NCBI RefSeq assembly: GCF_900156345.1 | Contig: NZ_FTPP01000001.1 | Span: 744,001-808,000 of the forward strand | Direction of reading: 5' to 3' | Length of the DNA: 64,000 bases | From: Pontibacter indicus | GTDB taxonomy: Bacteria; Bacteroidota; Bacteroidia; Cytophagales; Hymenobacteraceae | Part shown: in pieces, positions 35,018 to 44,106 of the stretch | How the letters are laid out: every line of letters begins with the position of its first letter | Position numbering within the stretch: the first letter of the stretch is position 1 | Notes under the pieces: generated by a model | Seen by the model: only the letters and a program-made list of their open reading frames with translations | The model's database searches: none | Told to the model about the DNA's origin: nothing | Position numbers and translations under genes: made by a program

Positions 35018-36358
35018 TTATTTACTAAGCCTGCTGCTTAGCATTTTAAAACGTGAGAATAGTAATATGGCGGCAACAGACAAACCTACCAACAAACCGG
35101 TCCAGACGCCGTGCACACCGAAACCGAGTTTGAAACAGAGGATGTAACCGACCGGCAGACCGATGACCCAATAGGCAATCAGGGAGATAAGCCCCGGTAT
35201 GCGCACATCCTCCAGTCCCCGCAGCACACCCAATCCTACTACCTGCACCCCATCCGAAATCTGGAACAGAGCGGCAATAATAAGCAGGGTGGAGGCCAGC
35301 TCGATCACCAGCGGGTCGTCCAGGTACAGGGAAGGTATGAAATTTTTTCCGGCAATCATAAGCAATCCGCTCAGCATCATGAACAATACCCCCATGATAA
35401 AACTGCTGTTACCAGCCACTTGCATCGACCTGAAGTTGCGCATCCCTTTTTGGTTGCCCACCCGGATTGTGGCTGCCGCTGCAATGCCACTGGCCATCAT
35501 GTATGTGACTGACGCCACGTTAATGGCAATTTGGTGAGCGGCTAGTTCACGCGCGCCCAGCCACCCGATCATAATGGCCGAGAAGCTGAAGGCACCCATT
35601 TCAAACACCATCTGCCCAGATATGGGCAGGCCGAGCCGGAAAATGTGGTACATGTGCACAAAAGAAAGGTGCCGAAAGGTGAGGAAACGGTGAAAAGCCG
35701 CAAAGCGCCTGCCGTACAGCACATAGCCCCCCATCATCAACGCCATCACAACGCGCGAAATCAAGGTAGCCCAGCCTGCCCCGACTAAGCCCATGGGCTC
35801 AAAGCCCAGTTTACCATAAATGAGGATGTAGTTGAGCACCACGTTGAGCGCGTTGGCCACAATGGAAATGTACATGGCCTGCTTGGTGAGCGAAAGCCCT
35901 TCTGCAAACTGCCGGAAACCCTGAAATAGCATCAGCGGCACCATCGACAGAAACAGGATATTGATGTACGGAATGGCCTGTTTAACTACCTCTTCGGGTT
36001 GGTTAAGCCAGGTGATGTAGGGAGAAAGAAAGTAACCGGCGATGAACAGGAGGATGCCCAACAGCAGGTTCGAAAACAAACCATTGAGCAGCAGCAACGA
36101 AATGCGGGTATAGTTGCGCCTGCCGTCCGCAGCAGCAATCAGGGGCGTGATGCTGAACGAGACCCCCATCCCGAACACCATCGTGATCGTGAAGATGCTA
36201 TTGCCCAGCGACGCGGCCGCCAGCGGCACAGTCCCGGTTTGGCCCACCATTACACTGTCGACCACACTCACCAAGATGTGCCCTAACTGGCTGAGTACTA
36301 CAGGGTATGCCAGCAGGAAATTTTTACGGAAGTGGTCTTTATATTCTAATGGTAGCAT
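35018..36358 (-). CDS. MATE-family multidrug/metabolite efflux transporter
   Basis: 446 residues from the ATG at 36358; an earlier Met adds 8 residues. Twelve membrane helices are evident, with the MATE hallmarks FLLAYPVVLSQLGHILVSVVD, SVMVGQTGTVPLAAASLGNS in the first half and a matching second half starting LGLPISGQMVFEMGAFSFSA. It exports organic cations or drugs using an Na+ or H+ gradient (NorM/DinF type), and the substrate is unknown. Confidence 0.93.
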   Translation of the reverse strand: MLPLEYKDHFRKNFLLAYPVVLSQLGHILVSVVDSVMVGQTGTVPLAAASLGNSIFTITMVFGMGVSFSITPLIAAADGRRNYTRISLLLLNGLFSNLLLGILLFIAGYFLSPYITWLNQPEEVVKQAIPYINILFLSMVPLMLFQGFRQFAEGLSLTKQAMYISIVANALNVVLNYILIYGKLGFEPMGLVGAGWATLISRVVMALMMGGYVLYGRRFAAFHRFLTFRHLSFVHMYHIFRLGLPISGQMVFEMGAFSFSAIMIGWLGARELAAHQIAINVASVTYMMASGIAAAATIRVGNQKGMRNFRSMQVAGNSSFIMGVLFMMLSGLLMIAGKNFIPSLYLDDPLVIELASTLLIIAALFQISDGVQVVGLGVLRGLEDVRIPGLISLIAYWVIGLPVGYILCFKLGFGVHGVWTGLLVGLSVAAILLFSRFKMLSSRLSK

Positions 36359-36445
36359 AGGGCGTCGGAAAAAGGACTGCAAAATTAGTACTTTTTCTTT
36401 AGCCTGACACCTGTGAAGTTACATTCGTAAGCGTCTTTGATCGAA

Positions 36446-36547
36446 TCAGGTGGCTTTTTTCACACCGCGGAGCTTATTTAAAATTGCTTTTGCCGGGAAG
36501 GGAAGCAATAGCAATGCAGCGGTCAGTATTATCTTTTTGGTATCCAT
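36446..36547 (-). CDS. Possible 33-residue membrane or secreted peptide
   Basis: An ATG-started frame downstream of egtD reads MDTKKIILTAALLLLPFPAK, then a basic tail with ILNKLRGVKKAT. The Lys-Lys start, hydrophobic core and PAKA-type end look like a signal peptide or a single-pass small membrane protein. It is too short for ordinary gene calling and no homologue is known to me. It lies 31 bases after egtD on the same strand, so it would be co-transcribed. Confidence 0.35.
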   Translation of the reverse strand: MDTKKIILTAALLLLPFPAKAILNKLRGVKKAT

Positions 36548-36577
36548 ATGTGAGAAGGTCGATGTAAATCGGGTAAC

Positions 36578-37585
36578 TTATACTGCCTTAAAAAGCATAT
36601 CAGCAAAGCCGCCTTTTTCGTCGAGGTAGGACGTGACAAACTCAAAGCCAGCCGTGCGGCCCATGTCCGTGGCTTGCTGCAAAGTATACTTGTGCGAGCT
36701 CTCCGTATGGATCGCCTCCCAGGCGGCAAAGGTATAACGCGCCTGCGTAGCCTCCAGGTATACCTCTTGTTCACGCTCACTCACCAGAAAGCTATGCATA
36801 ACGCCCTCTTGCGGATCGTAAAGCGGAAAGTGGCTAAAAGCATCCAGGTCAAAATTGCCGCCTAGTTCCCGGTTGATGCGCTCCAGCAGGTTGAGGTTAA
36901 AGGCCGCCGTGACGCCACTTGCATCGTTGTAGGCAGCCAATATGGTAGCAGGGTCTTTGGTCAGGTCCACTCCGAGTAAAAACAGATCGCCTGGCTGCAG
37001 GTGCTGCCTGATCTGGCGAATAAATTTCTGGCCTTCCTGGCGCTCAAAGTTTCCGATGTTGGAACCCAGAAACAGCACGACTTTTCGCTTAGGCAGGTGC
37101 TGCCCGAGCCACTGCAGGCCGGTAATGTACTCTGCTACAACTGCCTGTACATATATTTCCGGGTAAGTCTGCTGCAGGTCCCGGCTCAGTTCCCGCATGG
37201 CAGCGCCCGAAATATCCAGCGGCACATAATCAAAGTCCTTGCCCTTTTTTGTCAGTTCTCCCAACAGTAGTTTTGTTTTCATGGCATCGCCGGCTCCCAG
37301 ATCCACCAGGTGAAAGAAACCTCCGGCGGCGAACGCTTCGACCATGGCTGCCCGGTGCTGCTGCAGCAGGCTGTACTCGGCCCGCGTGAGGTAATACTCG
37401 GGCAAGGACATGATTTGCTGGAAAAGCCGGCTCCCGTTTGCATCGTAGAAGTAGCGGGAAGATAACTTTTTGGGGCGCTGGCTAAGGCCTTCCGCCACAT
37501 CTTTGGCAAAAGCAGCCCGGTCCTGGCTGCCATCGGTCTTTTGCGAAAGGTCGATCAAAGTATTGGTCGTTGTCTGTAGAAGCAT
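36578..37585 (-). CDS. egtD: L-histidine N(alpha)-methyltransferase EgtD
   Basis: 335 residues from the ATG at 37585, one base after the egtB stop (TAATATG). EgtD trimethylates histidine to hercynine with S-adenosylmethionine, the first step of ergothioneine synthesis. The fold and motifs agree: SSRYFYDANGSRLFQQIMSLPEYYLTRAE region, LVDLGAGDAMKTKLLLG SAM site (about 94-110), LFLGSNIGNFER, and a C-terminal GGFADMLFKAV. The long upstream extension of the frame overlaps egtB and is not part of it. Confidence 0.94.
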   Translation of the reverse strand: MLLQTTTNTLIDLSQKTDGSQDRAAFAKDVAEGLSQRPKKLSSRYFYDANGSRLFQQIMSLPEYYLTRAEYSLLQQHRAAMVEAFAAGGFFHLVDLGAGDAMKTKLLLGELTKKGKDFDYVPLDISGAAMRELSRDLQQTYPEIYVQAVVAEYITGLQWLGQHLPKRKVVLFLGSNIGNFERQEGQKFIRQIRQHLQPGDLFLLGVDLTKDPATILAAYNDASGVTAAFNLNLLERINRELGGNFDLDAFSHFPLYDPQEGVMHSFLVSEREQEVYLEATQARYTFAAWEAIHTESSHKYTLQQATDMGRTAGFEFVTSYLDEKGGFADMLFKAV

Positions 37586-37586
37586 A

Positions 37587-38852
37587 TTATTGTGCCAGTC
37601 GAATTCCGGTGAATTGCCAGCGTTTGTCAGGGTGGAAGAAATTTCGGTAGGTGGTTCGGATGTGGTTTTCAGGCGTGGCGCAGGAACCACCGCGCAGTAC
37701 CATCTGGTTGATCATGAACTTTCCGTTGTACTCGCCCAGCGCCCCAGCCGCAGTCTTGAAGCCCGGGTAAGGGTGATACGCGCTATAGGTCCATTCCCAG
37801 GCATCGCCATAGAGTTGCTGCATACCTTCCGTCTGAGCCGCCCGGCTGGGCTCGTACAAACCAGACTCCTGAAAATTGCCTGCCACGGGCGGGTATACCT
37901 GAGAGGCGGCTTCCCACTCAAATTCTGTCAGGAGGCGCTTGCCAGACCATGCGGCATAGGCATGCGCTTCGTAAAAACTGATGTGGCTGACCGGTTTGTA
38001 CGGGTCCAGCTTTTCCAGGCCGTTCAGGGTAAACTGGTACCATTCGCCGTCCTGCTCCAGCCAATAGAGAGGGGCTTTCAGGTTGGCAGCGCGCACCATG
38101 GCCAGTCCCTCGTCCAGCCAGAAGCGAAAATCACTATATCCGCCATCCTGCATAAACTGCAGGTACTCGGCATTCGTCACCAGCCGGTTCATGATGCTGA
38201 AGTCGGAAAGCAGCACCTCGTGCACCCCCAGCTCGTTGTCAAAGCAAAAGCCCTCCCCTTGAAAACCAATGCGATAAACGCCGCCCGGCACCTCCAAAAA
38301 ATCGGCTTTAACAGGAGTTCTTAACGTCACGCCAGGAGCTGTTTTGTTATAGGCTGGTAAAAGCGGGTTGGTGCTGAGAATGTACTTGATGTCGGTCAGG
38401 AGCAGTTCCTGGTGTTGCTGTTCGTGCTGCAGACCCAGCTCCAGTACAGGCAAAAGCTCTTCCAACTGCTCTTCTTTTATAGTTTCTAGCAGTTCTTCCA
38501 TGCGTTCATTCACATGGCGCCGGTAGGCATACACGTCCCGCAGGGGAGGACGGGTGAGGGTGCTTCGCTCTGCCCGCTGCACCCGGTTGCCCACAGAGTT
38601 GTAGTAGGAGTTGAACAGAAAGGCATAGCTTGGATGAAACACCTTGTAATTTTTCAGGTATGGCCCCAGCACAAACTGCTCAAAAAACCAGGTGGTGTGT
38701 GCCATGTGCCATTTGGGCGGACTCACATCCACCATCGGCTGCACCACGGTGTCTTCGGGCTCCAGCGGCGAGCAGATCTTTTCGGTCTGGGCACGGATCT
38801 GGGCAAATCGCTCACGAAGTGTCTGGCTGATGGGGGCTGTAATCGTCGTCAT
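37587..38852 (-). CDS. egtB: Ergothioneine sulfoxide synthase EgtB
   Basis: 421 residues. A non-heme iron enzyme joining hercynine to a thiol (cysteine or gamma-glutamylcysteine) with O2. The N-terminal DinB-like domain carries the iron ligands H52 (HMAHTTWFFE) and H143-H147-E149 (LQHEQQHQELL). The C-terminal formylglycine-generating-enzyme-like domain follows (GKRLLTEFEWEAA, QLYGDAWEWTYSAY, VLRGGSCATP). There is no egtC or egtE in the window, so a cysteine-using two-gene pathway with an unlinked lyase is possible. The gene diverges from menC. Confidence 0.94.
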   Translation of the reverse strand: MTTITAPISQTLRERFAQIRAQTEKICSPLEPEDTVVQPMVDVSPPKWHMAHTTWFFEQFVLGPYLKNYKVFHPSYAFLFNSYYNSVGNRVQRAERSTLTRPPLRDVYAYRRHVNERMEELLETIKEEQLEELLPVLELGLQHEQQHQELLLTDIKYILSTNPLLPAYNKTAPGVTLRTPVKADFLEVPGGVYRIGFQGEGFCFDNELGVHEVLLSDFSIMNRLVTNAEYLQFMQDGGYSDFRFWLDEGLAMVRAANLKAPLYWLEQDGEWYQFTLNGLEKLDPYKPVSHISFYEAHAYAAWSGKRLLTEFEWEAASQVYPPVAGNFQESGLYEPSRAAQTEGMQQLYGDAWEWTYSAYHPYPGFKTAAGALGEYNGKFMINQMVLRGGSCATPENHIRTTYRNFFHPDKRWQFTGIRLAQ

Positions 38853-38989
38853 GGAGATACGGTGGTTTGCGAAGCGGTATAAAAGGGCTTAATCGGAGCA
38901 TTAAAAATGCTGCAACTGTCGTGTTAACTCTTTTTCTACGTACTTTGTTTTCGATAAGCCGATTTTGGAAAGCCTAATTTTACGCCGCT

Positions 38990-40063
38990 ATGTCCTTGAG
39001 ATTGACCCTTACGCCCCATCAGCTTCAGTTTAAATTCGATGCCCGCACCTCACGCGGAGCCATACGTACGCACCAGGTATACTACCTGCATCTTAGCCAT
39101 ACAGACAATCCGCAAATAATTGGCGTGGGGGAATGCGCACCTCTACCGGGGTTGAGCATCGACGCGCGTCCCGATCTGGAAGCGAAGCTCAGGGAGTTGG
39201 CAGACGATGTAGCAGGGCAGCAATTGGAGATCACCGATTTGCAGCTGCTGCTTCAGGCTGATGAGTTACGGGAATGGCCAGCCATCCGCTTTGCCCTCGA
39301 AACAGCCTTGCTGGATCTACAGCAGGGTGGAAACAAGGTGCTCTACGCGAATGAATTCAGTCAGGGCAGGGCAGGTATACCAATCAATGGTTTGATCTGG
39401 ATGGGAGAGAAGGACTTTATGCAGGAGCAGATCCGAAAAAAACTGGCCGAAGGCTATACCTGTCTAAAGCTGAAAATCGGCAGTCTGGACTTTGCCACCG
39501 AGCTCGACATCCTGCACCAGATACGGGAAGTGGCCGGACCGGAAGACCTGACCATCCGGGTGGATGCCAACGGTGCTTTTGCGCCTGAGGAAGCTTTCAG
39601 AAAATTAGAGCGCCTGGCCAGGTATAGCCTGCACTCCATTGAGCAACCCATCCGGCAGGGGCAGCCCGAGCAGATGCAGCAGCTTTGTGCCTATACCCCG
39701 ATTCCCATTGCCCTCGACGAGGAACTGATCGGTGTGCAGGCAAATGCGCGGCAAGTGGAGTTGCTTGATTTTGTGAAGCCGAAGTACATCATCCTGAAAC
39801 CCACGCTGGTTGGGGGGCTACAAGCGAGTACCGACTGGATCAGGATGGCAGAAGAGCGCAGCATTGGCTGGTGGATGACTTCAGCACTAGAGTCCAATAT
39901 CGGCCTGAACGCCATCAGCCAGTTCACGGCAAATTATCCCATCCGCATGCCGCAGGGCCTCGGTACCGGACAGTTGTACCATAACAACATCGCTTCTCCG
40001 TTGCAGATTGACAAGGGCTTGCTTTGGTACAATGGGGCGGATTGGGGCGAACTGCCAGCATAG
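38990..40063 (+). CDS. menC: o-Succinylbenzoate synthase (enolase superfamily)
   Basis: 357 residues. Enolase-superfamily barrel with the Lys pair LKLKIGSLD (about 156-164), metal ligands in RVDANGAF, SIEQPIRQG and ALDEELIG, and the later lysine in FVKPKYIILKP. It should dehydrate SHCHC to o-succinylbenzoate in menaquinone synthesis, as expected for Bacteroidota. Dipeptide epimerases share the fold, but the motif context fits MenC better. No other men gene is adjacent. Confidence 0.85.
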   Translation: MSLRLTLTPHQLQFKFDARTSRGAIRTHQVYYLHLSHTDNPQIIGVGECAPLPGLSIDARPDLEAKLRELADDVAGQQLEITDLQLLLQADELREWPAIRFALETALLDLQQGGNKVLYANEFSQGRAGIPINGLIWMGEKDFMQEQIRKKLAEGYTCLKLKIGSLDFATELDILHQIREVAGPEDLTIRVDANGAFAPEEAFRKLERLARYSLHSIEQPIRQGQPEQMQQLCAYTPIPIALDEELIGVQANARQVELLDFVKPKYIILKPTLVGGLQASTDWIRMAEERSIGWWMTSALESNIGLNAISQFTANYPIRMPQGLGTGQLYHNNIASPLQIDKGLLWYNGADWGELPA

Positions 40064-40097
40064 GTTATACCTATACCTTAAATTACATTACTCACCA

Positions 40098-40138
40098 AAA
40101 TAAGAGAGGCCTGCAAAAGTTGCAGGCCTCTCTTATTT
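40098..40138. terminator. Bidirectional terminator between menC and the outer-membrane gene
   Basis: Perfect 19-bp stem (AAATAAGAGAGGCCTGCAA and its complement) with a 3-nt loop and A/T-rich ends on both strands. Confidence 0.92.
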
Positions 40139-40153
40139 TATGAATTAGCCGAA

Positions 40154-42940
40154 TTACATACCAGGGCGACCGCCGCGGTACATACCTGGGCCACGCTGCA
40201 TGTTTTCCTCAGGTGCAGGGGCGCCTTTATAGCTGCGGATGTTGTACGAGAATGTCAGCATGAAGAAGCGCTTCAACACTGTCGACTGCACGTCTTCCAC
40301 ATAAGATTCCGTGATGTTGCGACGAACGCTCACATTCTGGTTCATCAGGTCGTTTACGCTCAAGCTGATCTCACCCTGCTTGTCTTTGAAGATCTTCTTG
40401 CCCAGGCTCATGTTCCAAAGCAGGAAGCTGTTGTCCACGCCGGCCGACAGACCTGAGTTGTACTGGTGGTTCAGTTCTGTACGGTATACCAGGTCTTTCC
40501 AGAGGATCCAGTTGTAACGAACATTGGTGTTCTGGTTGAAGAAGTTGTTGTTTTGAGTCGTGCGCAGTGTGTTGGATACGATGTTATAGCTTGAGAAAGA
40601 AGATACTGTAAAGTCAATCTTCTCGCTGATGTTGCTGCTAATGTTGAAGCCAGCGCCCAGGTTGGTGTTGTTCGAGTAGTTTGTCAGCCCATCGATCTTA
40701 CCAGGTATTCTGGAGTAACCCACCGAGCCGTTCAAGTTGAAGTTGGAACTGATGAAGTTAAGCGGCTGTCCGTAGTTGAAGAACGTGCGCACATTGTAGT
40801 AACCGTCCATGTTCTCCGGGCGGCTCAGGCGGGCTCCCGGACGGAACTCGTATCCTTCTGCCACACCTTCCGGAGCACCGGTCGTGTACACGCTGTTGGC
40901 CACGTAGTCGTTGATCATGGAACCGAACAAACCGATGAAGAACACGCGGTTGGTCTCGGCGTTGAAGTTGCGGTAGCGCATGTTGAAACGGGTCTGGTAG
41001 TCCTGGTCCAGGTCGGCGTTACCGATGCGCGCCTGCAATGGGTTAGAGATATCCAGTACTTCCTGCAACTGCTCCACGGACGGCGGGTTGGTGCTGGTTC
41101 TGAGGTTCAAGGTCAGGTTCTGCGACTGGGAGAACTTGTACTCATATTCTGCTGATGGCAGGAAATTGTTGAAGCGCCGCTTCATCGGATCCAGGTCAAC
41201 CGGAAACTGGCTGTCGGTATCGAGGGCGGCAAACTGGTAGCGAGCGTTAAACTGCAATCTGGTTTTGTCGTCACGGTACTGGTAGCTTGGGCCTACGCTC
41301 TGCGAGAGGTAATCGCTTTTGAACGAGCTGCTCAGCGGCATGTTGAAGTTAGCGTACTCACCGGCAGTTTCTACATAGTCGTAGGTTCTGCGGTCTGAGT
41401 CGCGCATCTGGTTCCCGATGCTGTATTCCAACTGCAGGCGTGATTTCTCACCCAGGCGCTGGGAGTAGTTGGTGCTTCCTGACCAGCTGAAGTTCTTGCG
41501 ATCCAGGCGGATGAACTGATCACGCAATACATTGTTGTCCGGGTTCTCAAAATTCTGCGTCTGCTCGTACTGGAAGCCATCACCCTCCACGTTGTTGATG
41601 CTGGTGTTAAAGTTAGTGGTCAGGATACGACCTGAGTCACCGAAGCGCTTCGAGTAGAGGATGTTGTTGTTGAAGTTAAAAGTAGTGTTGTCAGAAGTGG
41701 CGCGGTTCAGGGACTCTGACAGCGTGCCGTTCAGGTCAAAGGTACGGGCGTCTCTTGACGTGAAGCTTTCATCATTCTGCAAACGCAGGCTCGGTGTTAC
41801 GAGCAGGCGGTTGTTGGCGTTGATGTTATACTGCAAACGCATGTTCAGGCGGTGCCCATCCTCGCGGTCTCTGTTGGTTGAATTCTCGGTGTACTGCAGG
41901 CCGGCCTCGTCTGATACGAAGTCGCGGAAGCGGTATTGGTCGTTCACGATGTCGCGGTTGGTGTAGTTGTAGTTGGCGCTCACGTCCATCTTCTTACCCC
42001 ATTTGTCCTGGTAGTTGATGCCGAAGTTGTTTGTGTTGATGATGCCGGTAGGGGAGCCACCGCCCCAGCCGCCTCTACGGCCACGCATGCCACCGCCCGG
42101 TGTTTCACCGATCGAGAAATCGAACATGTTGATGTTGTTGGTCAGGCCCGTCACCGTAATGCGGCGGTCGTTGTTGAAGTAGTTGATAGCCGCGCCCGCC
42201 ATGTAGCGCTCGTCCGTGCCATAACCTGCCGAGATCTTGCCGGTATAGCCCTGGCGACGGTCTTTGCGGGTAATGAAGTTGATCGTTTTCAGGCGGTTGC
42301 CGTCTTCAAAGCCACTGAAGGCAGCCTGGTCGCTCTGCGCGTCAAACACCTGCACGCTTTCTATCATGTCAGACGAAATGTTGCGCATGGCAGAGGTTAC
42401 GTCTTCGCCGGTATAGCGCTTGCCGTCAATCATAACCTGGCGCACTTCTTCGCCTTGCGCCTGGATGCGGCCATCCTGTACCTGCACGCCCGGCATTTTG
42501 GTTACCAGGTCCTCTGCACTGGCATCAGGAGCAGTTTTAAAGGCCTTGGCATTCAGTTGTGTCGTGTCGCCTTTTTGTTCACCAAGCGGTGCACGTCCAA
42601 TGATCTGCACTTCGCTCAAACGGGTGTTTTGTTCCTGCATGGTCAGCACGCCCAAGTTAACAGGCGCTTGCGCCACCTGCACAGGTCTGGTCAGCAGATC
42701 ATGGCCTAGGTAGCGAACTTCCAGGGTATAATTTCCGGAAGGTACCCGCTCAAAACGGAAAGCGCCCTGCACGTCGGTCGTAGTCGTCAGGATCGACTCG
42801 CTGGCGGCGCGTTTCATCACCACGCTGGCCCCCGGCAAGCCACTTTTGTCTGAAGCGCTCTGAACCGTTCCGGATACTGTTTGTGCGTAAACTTGTGAAA
42901 AGCCGATCAGCATGATCAGCAGAGAGAATAACTTTCTCAT
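40154..42940 (-). CDS. TonB-dependent-receptor-like outer-membrane beta-barrel protein
   Basis: 928 residues: signal peptide (to about residue 19), a carboxypeptidase-regulatory-like domain (VSGTVQSASDKSGLPGASV... RFERVPSGNYTLEVRYLG, 22-90), a plug-like domain (EDLVTKMPGVQVQDG; VRQVMIDGKRYTGEDV) and a large barrel of the OMP_b-brl_3 type. A Gly/Arg-rich loop (GGGMRGRRGGWGGG) lies near 285 and the tail is RGPGMYRGGRPGM. It is probably an outer-membrane receptor or channel without a linked SusD partner. The ligand is unknown. Confidence 0.88.
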   Translation of the reverse strand: MRKLFSLLIMLIGFSQVYAQTVSGTVQSASDKSGLPGASVVMKRAASESILTTTTDVQGAFRFERVPSGNYTLEVRYLGHDLLTRPVQVAQAPVNLGVLTMQEQNTRLSEVQIIGRAPLGEQKGDTTQLNAKAFKTAPDASAEDLVTKMPGVQVQDGRIQAQGEEVRQVMIDGKRYTGEDVTSAMRNISSDMIESVQVFDAQSDQAAFSGFEDGNRLKTINFITRKDRRQGYTGKISAGYGTDERYMAGAAINYFNNDRRITVTGLTNNINMFDFSIGETPGGGMRGRRGGWGGGSPTGIINTNNFGINYQDKWGKKMDVSANYNYTNRDIVNDQYRFRDFVSDEAGLQYTENSTNRDREDGHRLNMRLQYNINANNRLLVTPSLRLQNDESFTSRDARTFDLNGTLSESLNRATSDNTTFNFNNNILYSKRFGDSGRILTTNFNTSINNVEGDGFQYEQTQNFENPDNNVLRDQFIRLDRKNFSWSGSTNYSQRLGEKSRLQLEYSIGNQMRDSDRRTYDYVETAGEYANFNMPLSSSFKSDYLSQSVGPSYQYRDDKTRLQFNARYQFAALDTDSQFPVDLDPMKRRFNNFLPSAEYEYKFSQSQNLTLNLRTSTNPPSVEQLQEVLDISNPLQARIGNADLDQDYQTRFNMRYRNFNAETNRVFFIGLFGSMINDYVANSVYTTGAPEGVAEGYEFRPGARLSRPENMDGYYNVRTFFNYGQPLNFISSNFNLNGSVGYSRIPGKIDGLTNYSNNTNLGAGFNISSNISEKIDFTVSSFSSYNIVSNTLRTTQNNNFFNQNTNVRYNWILWKDLVYRTELNHQYNSGLSAGVDNSFLLWNMSLGKKIFKDKQGEISLSVNDLMNQNVSVRRNITESYVEDVQSTVLKRFFMLTFSYNIRSYKGAPAPEENMQRGPGMYRGGRPGM

Positions 42941-43226
42941 TCTAAATGTGTGTAGTAGTAGTGGACTTTAAAGTATAGCTTAACTAGGGTATTACTCTTA
43001 CATGGAGACTGAGGGAGTCCCATTATCTGAAAAGCTTAGAGCGAGGGTAGCCGTGAAGGTTTAACCACCCTTTAAAAATATTTTCAGGGAATATTCCGAT
43101 TAGAGCGCTGGAGGTTGAATTCGTGGGAGTTCTTGCGTGGAGACTATGCTTCGATAGTTTGCCTTTAGTAGGAAGTGTAAAACGACAGGGAGCCTATACC
43201 TGCTTTGTGCCTAAAGTCTGAGCAGC
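42941..43226. other. Intergenic region before the outer-membrane gene
   Basis: Together with the array at 43227-43270 this is a gap of about 340 bases. It should contain the promoter of the minus-strand outer-membrane gene, but no TAnnTTTG element is visible on that strand. One TATACCT copy lies near 43195. Confidence 0.5.
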
Positions 43227-43270
43227 AGGTATAGGTATAGGTATAGGTATAGGTATAGGTATAGGTATAG
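43227..43270. repeat. Tandem AGGTAT array, about 7.3 copies
   Basis: A perfect hexamer array that creates seven overlapping AGGTATA heptamers, the same word scattered all over the window. It lies just downstream of the sirtuin stop (minus strand). Confidence 0.97.
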
Positions 43271-43282
43271 CGGTTGGGAGCC

Positions 43283-43981
43283 CTACAGATATTTCTCTCG
43301 TAACAGCGCCTTCACCTTTTCCATACCTGTGCTGGCCTTTTCTTCGAAGAGGTGTAGATGAGGGCGCGGCCGCACATAGGGAAGGCTAGGGTCCACGACC
43401 AGGATGGGTGCTTCGTCAGGAACCAGGTCCACCAAACCGGCAGCCGGGTATACGACCAGAGAAGTCCCCACCACCAGAAAGATATCGGCCTGTGTGGTTT
43501 CCTCCATTGCCTGTTCCATCATGGGCACGGGCTCGCCGAACCACACAATGTTGGGCCGGAGTTGAGAACCTCGCTCGCATTTGTCGCCCAGATTCAGCTG
43601 CCATCCCGCTATCGGGTAAATCAATTTCGGGTCAAGGGTACTGCGGCTTTCGAACAATTTTCCGTGCAGGTGAATGACATTGGTTGAGCCCGCCCGCTCG
43701 TGCAGGTCGTCCACATTCTGGGTAACGATCCGGACGTCAAAGTCCTGTTCCAACTCAGCCAGAATTTTATGACCAGCATTTGGCTGCACGCTGTGCGCGT
43801 TTTTGCGGCGTTGGTTGTAGAAGTCCAGCACCAGTTCCGGGTTTTTGCGCCACCCCTGCGGCGAGGCCACCTCCATCACATCGTGCCCTTCCCAAAGACC
43901 ATTCGCGTCACGGAAGGTAGCGATGCCACTTTCTGCGCTTATACCTGCCCCGGAGAGCACCACGAGTTTTTTCTTTGCCAT
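43283..43981 (-). CDS. cobB: NAD-dependent protein deacylase (sirtuin), zinc-less type
   Basis: 232 residues. NAD site GAGISAESGIATFRD (11-25), TQNVDDLHERAG (87-98), catalytic His about 106 (HLHGKLFE) and VVGTSLVVYPAAGL are conserved. FYNQRR (Y55, R58) is the residue pair that favours succinyl-lysine in class III sirtuins. The four zinc-binding cysteines are missing: only one Cys is present between HGKLF and LRPNIVWFGE. Removal of acyl groups from lysines is the likely activity, and structural zinc is not expected. Confidence 0.9.
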   Translation of the reverse strand: MAKKKLVVLSGAGISAESGIATFRDANGLWEGHDVMEVASPQGWRKNPELVLDFYNQRRKNAHSVQPNAGHKILAELEQDFDVRIVTQNVDDLHERAGSTNVIHLHGKLFESRSTLDPKLIYPIAGWQLNLGDKCERGSQLRPNIVWFGEPVPMMEQAMEETTQADIFLVVGTSLVVYPAAGLVDLVPDEAPILVVDPSLPYVRPRPHLHLFEEKASTGMEKVKALLREKYL

Positions 43982-44060
43982 ACCTTATTTTTTGAATTAC
44001 TACTGTCTTTTTACTGAAGCCATAGGTGCAGGGTTAAAGCTATACCTATACCTGCAGAAA

Positions 44061-44095
44061 CAGAAAAGCCGCTTCAGGTATAAGCGGCTTTTCTG
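44061..44095. terminator. Bidirectional terminator after topA with AGGTAT in the loop
   Basis: Perfect 14-bp stem CAGAAAAGCCGCTT / AAGCGGCTTTTCTG whose 7-nt loop is CAGGTAT, next to two further TATACCT copies at 44041-44053. Confidence 0.85.
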
Positions 44096-44106
44096 ATCAA
44101 TTGCTG

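Noticed and set aside
43227-43270. AGGTAT array as a CRISPR-like or promoter repeat
   Set aside because: A perfect 6-base tandem with no spacers. It is a simple-sequence array of the dispersed word.
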